Of a stretch of DNA of 64,000 bases, positions 58,722 through 64,000 are shown one piece after another. Source of the stretch: Deuterostichococcus epilithicus. Its lineage: Eukaryota; Chlorophyta; Trebouxiophyceae; Prasiolales; Stichococcaceae. The notes beneath the pieces are model-generated. The model was not told where the DNA came from and made no database searches. It saw only the letters and a program-made list of their open reading frames with translations. Position 1 is the first letter of the stretch. The number at the start of each line of letters is the position of its first letter. The stretch is taken from the NCBI GenBank assembly GCA_033439295.1, contig JAVTLE010000010.1:1-64000 (forward strand), read 5' to 3'. Position numbers and translations under genes: made by a program.

Positions 58722-60197
58722 CTTTTGGTAACCTAATATAAACGGCGAACCGCCGTCACCCTGTCATCATGGCCCAAAACAAATGAGCATGCCTTGAAGA
58801 CATGCAGAAGCATGTTTTCGAATTTCGTGGAGCCTGCAGGCAGCTACAGAGCGGTTGCGCGGGAATCTGCCACGGTGACAGTTAGAGATCTCGAGATCTG
58901 GCTCCCCTTGGAGCGGCTTTGCACGGATGCCTAGGCGTAACCCTCCTGTTTGAGGTGCGCTGTAGGCTTGTTCCTGCGGCTTCAGACAGCTCTTCTGCTA
59001 GCGATAGGATCCTCCCCCCGGAATATTGGAATCGGATGGCAGCGGCTGCGGCGGTTACACAGGCGGCGGCACGCAGGGTCTGGATTGAAAAGGTACGGTT
59101 CCATGCGCACCAGGCAGATCGTTCCCAGGCCTACCTCAGTGGACTGTGCCAGAAAATGAGTATCACGAGGCAACCTGATGCTGAATTGGCAATTGAACCT
59201 ACTGCGCCGGCTGCTTTGGATGCCTGCACCGGTCCCTGTCATTGCAGGCTACCATTCACACTCCCCGTGCGCGGCAGGCCAGACAGCACAAAAATGAGCC
59301 TTTGAACCTCTCCAGACTCACAGCCTGGCGCAAATCATCTTGGTGGGCTTACACGCACTGTACATCGCAAAAACAAGCCAAAGAAATATTGGTGCAAGTG
59401 GTTCCTCAGAGAGTTGTTGCCCCAGCCCGCTACGTACTGCCCCCCGACTACGAACCACAATATCAATATTTTAATTCTGCAGCAGGGAAATAAGCCCAGC
59501 GCATGCGACAAAGGTGCGTACATCAAACTCACTCCCCCGCCCAGCGTTCTGAAGGACCAAGCAAGCTTGGGCCCGGGATGTGAAGCGGTTGCGGCAACGC
59601 TCCGGCTGGACCGCCCGGCCCGGGCACATGGGGACCCTCCCAAAACCGCATCAAATGCACATAGGTGATCCCGCAACCAAACATATGGGTGTGACTAGGT
59701 GTGGACAGTTCCCTGAGACGGACATGCGACCCCCTCTCGCTACAGACGAGGACCTGTCAGAACAGATACCGGGGAGGACAGGTGCGTCGCGAGGCCTGGG
59801 TGGCGGACTGTTGGCTGCCACGCCGCTGGAGATGCGACGGCGGCATGGCAATTTAGGGGCTGTGTGACCCTCTTCCGGCCAGGAAGAGACTCTCCCCATC
59901 TCGTGCTGCAAGAAATACGGGGGACGCTGACGCTGGGCACCAGTGGTTTCTACGGCGCTGCCCGACGTCCGCACCCGGTCAAAGTCGAGGAATGGGCTAC
60001 GCCCCACCAGTCTCAGCTGGCAGGCGGCACGGGCGTGGCGCCGGCCGGCGGCGCTGCCGCTAGCGCGCGATTTCTTCGTGCAGCAGGGGCCGCGGGTGCT
60101 GCGGCGCAGCGCTGCCGCTGGGGCGGGCAGGCAAACTGCGAGCGGCGCCGGCCGGCTGGCGGGTGGCGGCCCAGTGCCGGCGGCTGAAGTGGCTGCA
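58722..60197. other. Intergenic, tandem minus-strand genes
   Basis: 1.5 kb between the ABC1-kinase start and the stop of the next gene. Several short frames are open (for example minus 59651-60322, GC-rich) without splice or domain support. I see nothing I can name. Confidence 0.4.
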
Positions 60198-63100
60198 CTA
60201 TCGCCGGCGCCGTGTGAAGTCGTACTGCTCGTCGTCCCGGAACAGCTGCAGGCACAACGGGGAGCAAGCCGTGATGACAGCACGTTCCCTGGCGCAGCGA
60301 GGGGACTATCGCCAGGACGCAATGGCCATCACTGTTGAGAGACTGCTCGTGCAGAGCACGCCGCCTGTGTCCCTGCAGGTTGCAGCTGCTGGTGGGGCTG
60401 GGGACAGCGCCACCCAGATTTCACTGTTCTCAATCCGAGCCAGTCCGAGCCGCACACACTTGCTCCTCGGAGTTGAACAGCTGGGCGCGCGTCTCCAGGT
60501 CGGGGTTGATGAAGTGGTCGCCGTAGCTGGCGTCCTCCATGTAGAAGTTGCGCCGCCGCCGCGAGTCCCGCGTCCTGCTCGCCGGCTCTGACTTGGAGCG
60601 CAGAGTCTCGGCTGCGCGCAGCAGCAGACAGGTGAGCCGAGCCAAGTTCGTCGTCCCGCAGGCCACCTGCATCCCCATGCAGTGGATCTCCCGAGCGAGG
60701 CTGCCTCTGACCGATGCTGGTGATGCGCAGCCTGCAGCTGGCGGCAAAGCGTCGTCACAGCGGCAGCTGGCTGACTGCACATCAAGCAGGGCAAGCAGAG
60801 ATGTCGGGGCTCTTTGGCAGCCTTAGTCAGGTTCCTCCACAAGAGTGACAGTCGTGTTCCTCCAATAAAGGTCTCAGTCATGTTCCTGCAGACAGGGCGC
60901 CCACCGCTGGACCGTTTGACCTCCCGGGAGCGGCGCGCGGTCGAGGGGCCGGCCTCTTCGTCGTTGCCAACGTCGTCTGCCCCTGCGGCCAGGCAGGAGC
61001 AGGCGTCAGGGTTCAGAGGTTGAGATGTCACCGTGTCAGGGTTGGGAGAAAAACTCGTGGAGGGGCGCAGGTGAGGCCAAGCGCCGTGGAGGACTGGGCG
61101 CCATTCGCCACTCATGCCACAGTCAGATCCCAGAGCCGACCCAGTCAGCTCCGGTGCAAGGTGAGGAGTTTCCAGGCGCGTCACAAGGCAGCGCCAGGGC
61201 TGCGGGAAAGCGGGCATGGTGCTGCAGCTCCATCGCGTAAGGCCGGGACGCGCGATGTTTCTCCTCCGGTCCAGTGCACCGCAGGAGTCCAGGTTGCTCA
61301 GACAGAGCGCACAGCCGGCAGAGCCTGCCAGCAGCCGTGGGGCTATAGGCGTCAGCGCACCTGCCATAGCAAAGCCGCGGTGCACGACTGGAGAGACCGC
61401 ATCGCGGCGTAGCTCGAGTGCCCCCCGCCGGCTGATGACTGCCGGCTCGCTGAAGGAGCGGCGCAGCTCGGGCACCGCCGCAACGCTGTCCTCGTCGATG
61501 GTGGGCGGGACCTGCGGGGTTACACGCAGCAGTGAGAGCCAGGACCCAGCTCCGTTCCGGACCCAGGTACAGCGACCAAGGCGTGGCTTTGGGTCTGAGG
61601 TGGGTCTGGAAAGTCATAAGGGTAGTAATAAGTTGGGCATATGGCGCCAGAGCCTCGTTGCACAAGACCTTTCAGCTCGTCTACTGACCCGTCCTGAGCT
61701 GACCACCATCCGGGTGAGCGGCTATCGAACTTGGTCACTTTCGACGGCCAGACCCACAGGCTGGGGCCGCCAAAGGGACAGCACCACACTGCGCCGCCGC
61801 CAGCAACACGACAAGAAAGGCTGCTGCCTCGAAACTGCAGAGCAGACCAAAGGCACAAAGGTGGAGGTGCGCGACGCCACTCGAGCGTGCCCACACCTGA
61901 TGCTCCAGCTCGGGCGGCGGTGGCTGCTCGGGCTTTGCCTGCCAGCGGCCGCGGCCGAAAAGGGCCCCCAGGCCCAGGAAGCCCCCGCCGCGGCGGCCTC
62001 GACTCGAGGGGCTGGCTGTTGGCATCTGCGCGTGCCACACACGGCCGGGTCACTCGAGACGCCTGGCGCACATGCCAGCTGCGCACGGGCGGCGGCAGGG
62101 CGCTGCGAGGGCGTCCTTGATCAATAAAATTGATTGAGAAATGCCGTGTGCGCGCCCAGATGCTGATGAGGGGTCAAGGGCAGCCGGGCAGGTGAGGCTG
62201 TGCCACAGCATCAGTACCACAGCATCAGAAGCGCGGCGTCCACAGCCCGCCGGGGGTGCACGACGGCGCACACCTCTGAGTCCGCCCGGGAGGAGGCGCC
62301 AGAGAGCGTTGAAAAGGGGCTGGCCGGGCGCGACGGCGCATCAATGTCCATGGGCTCCAGCACGGGCAGAACCCGCGGCTCCTGGCCGCCGCTGCCGCTG
62401 CTGAAGGACTTGAGGCCGACCGCGTCGGCCAGGTCGTAGGCGCCGTAGGAGGAGGCCCGCGACACGGCGACGCCCATCATCACCGCGTCATCGGACGCGG
62501 ACGAGGTGTGCGAGGAGTAGCCGCCCGCCGCCGTCATCGTGGACGTGGGGCTGCTAGGAGCGGTGAGGTCGGAGGACGTCCGCACATACGTTTTGTAGAG
62601 CTGCAGTGGGAGCGAGGAACACGTGGAGGGGCGAGCGCACGGATGTGCAAGGAGCACAACCAAAGGCAGATGGGCGGTGGCCTGCCACAGGCGGCGGCAT
62701 ACTCTTGCGGCGGCAACGACACGAATCCGGCAGTGCAGGACCGGTGCAGGTCGGCATGCTTGGAGAGACAGCACCGCAGGGCATCAGCACAAACTGCGCA
62801 CTGCCTGCAAGATGACTGATGGCACGTTCGCTGACCGATGTCTCAACTCCCGCGCCAGGTTCCAGGGCTCGTCATTGAAGCTGCGCGCAGGCGGGAGCAC
62901 AGACACAGGCGGGAGCGCACGTCGTTGTGCTTGGAGAGGCAGCGGTAGCGGTGGTGCGCCATGTTGACCTGTTGGCTGCGGGCCACAAACGCCGCGCGCA
63001 GCTGTTTGAGCCGCACCGCCGCGGAGCCAGCGCCGGTCACGTGCGGCCCGGGCGCCAGCGTCGGCGGCGCGTTCAGCGTGTCCATTGTGTCGGCGGTCCT

Positions 63101-63679
63101 GCGGAGCAAACGATGGCAGGAAGGCGTGATTGACCGGCGCGGCGGCACCGTCTCAGGCGCGTTCCAGCGAGCTGGTCGTTGAACTGGAATGCCTGTCAGA
63201 CGAGCTTCCACGATACTGCGCCGCCTGGCGTGCCGTTGCCAGGCTGCCGGCCCTCCATGTTGTTGCCAGCAGCGCTCATTTGCTGGCTACGCAATCACAC
63301 CGCTTACCGGCCGCCCGTCGGGAGAGATGCATGCGACTGGCTAGGGGAGCAACTGCCGTGGCTGACGAACTGCCGGTCAGCCCATGCCCGTGCGCAGCAA
63401 GGGCTGGTGCCTGCGACTACGCCAACTCTGATTGTGCATAAAGCAGGTCTACTGGTACAGTGCGCAGCGTGCCGAGGGGGGAGAGGAGATGGGAGGGTCG
63501 CTGAGCAGCCGCTGCAAACCTGCACCATGCGGTCAGCACCTGAGGATGGACGAGTCCAGCCGCCACAGCCGCTCTACCTCCGTCTCGAGCTGCCGCGCGC
63601 CGTCCAGCACCGTCGCCACTCCGGCGTCCGTGGCTGGGGCTGCCACCTGGTGGCAGATAATGTGTCGGTCGGACTGCAT
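60198..63679 (-). CDS. Unidentified 358-aa protein, helical N-terminus and Ser-rich middle
   Basis: Seven exons whose phases close: 63540-63679, 62969-63098, 62274-62600, 61897-62025, 61361-61511, 60460-60611, 60198-60245. Not recognised. The N-terminal ~85 residues are helical, with LDGARQLETEVERLWRLDSS and AAVRLKQLRAAFVARSQQLY like a coiled-coil pair. The middle ~150 residues are Ser/Ala/Pro-rich, with SVAAVPELRRSFSEPAVISR as a possible phosphosite or 14-3-3-type stretch. The C-terminal ~60 residues are strongly charged and look conserved: RRRNFYMEDASYGDHFINPD, then LFNSEEQLFRDDEQYDFTR. The start at 63679 is provisional; an upstream exon could exist. An alternative exon at about 62820-62890 (FNDEPWNLARELR) does not fit the phase. 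Confidence 0.5.
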
Positions 63680-64000
63680 GTGACAGGCTCGCCCTAGGCA
63701 TGATGGGCAGCACCGCGACAAGCCTCGAAACACGCAACACGAACGTGCCCAACGTGGGAGCCGGCAGCCAGAACGTACGCCGGCAAAGGGCCACCCCCCC
63801 AGAAAAGGACGTCTGGTTGTCGCCAGCTAGATAGAGCCGGGCAATCGCGTGCAAAATGCCGTGCGGTGCGGAGCTTCTCGGTCTGAGATTGAGAACAAGA
63901 CACGACCAGCAGACTCCAGACGCCACAGCAGCGAACGCGTTATTGCAATAAAGTGCACGCTGCGAAACCAGCCGCAGTGTACCCCCAAAAAGCGACACGA
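63680..64000. other. Right edge of window
   Basis: Upstream flank of the last minus-strand gene. Short frames only; I see no supported feature. Confidence 0.4.

Noticed and set aside
62820-62890. Extra exon FNDEPWNLARELR in the last gene
   Set aside because: It looks coding but its entry phase does not match any donor of the preceding exon.

Overview
This is nuclear DNA of a GC-rich green alga. The genes are split into many short exons with 100-400 bp introns, the products are plant-like (plastid SppA protease, REVEILLE-type MYB with SHAQKYF, DUF2358+SOUL protein, ADCK1-type ABC1 kinase), and telomere-like TTTAGGG/CCCTAAA blocks sit at the left edge. A Chlorella/Coccomyxa-like trebouxiophyte is the best guess; the clade is an inference from style, not a database match. 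Exon models were built by hand from homology, splice signals and reading phase. Where exon coordinates and a length are given, the phases close over the whole gene.

Layout. 1-3.5 kb is subtelomere-like: three copies of one duplicated unit separated by CCCTAAA-type blocks, a tyrosine-recombinase-like remnant with a microsatellite, and a 421-bp hAT-type MITE with perfect 8-bp target duplication. 3.5-8.5 kb is poorly resolved: an ankyrin-like scrap, then fragments of an unidentified minus-strand gene. From 8.6 kb the genes are dense: 210-aa plastid-type membrane protein (-), DUF2358+SOUL heme-binding-type protein (+), short-chain dehydrogenase (-), DUF3082-like plastid membrane protein (+), DNAJC8-like spliceosomal J protein (+), F-box/WD-like protein (-), plastid protease IV SppA (+), ketopantoate hydroxymethyltransferase PanB (-), a ~1000-aa low-complexity protein with a UIM-like motif (+), a tandem-BRCT protein (-), endonuclease V (+), REVEILLE/LHY-like MYB (-), plastid DnaJ-type zinc-finger protein (+), ADCK1-like ABC1 kinase (-) and an unidentified 358-aa protein (-).

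The genes are unrelated housekeeping and plastid functions rather than an operon or pathway cluster; five look plastid-directed. Strand alternates at nearly every gene boundary, giving a run of divergent and convergent pairs. I found no rRNA, tRNA, CRISPR or defence system. The most notable signals are at least six introns that appear to use GC-AG borders, a duplicated ghost exon inside intron 1 of the ABC1 kinase, and the hAT MITE whose insertion can be read against an uninterrupted copy of its own target site.
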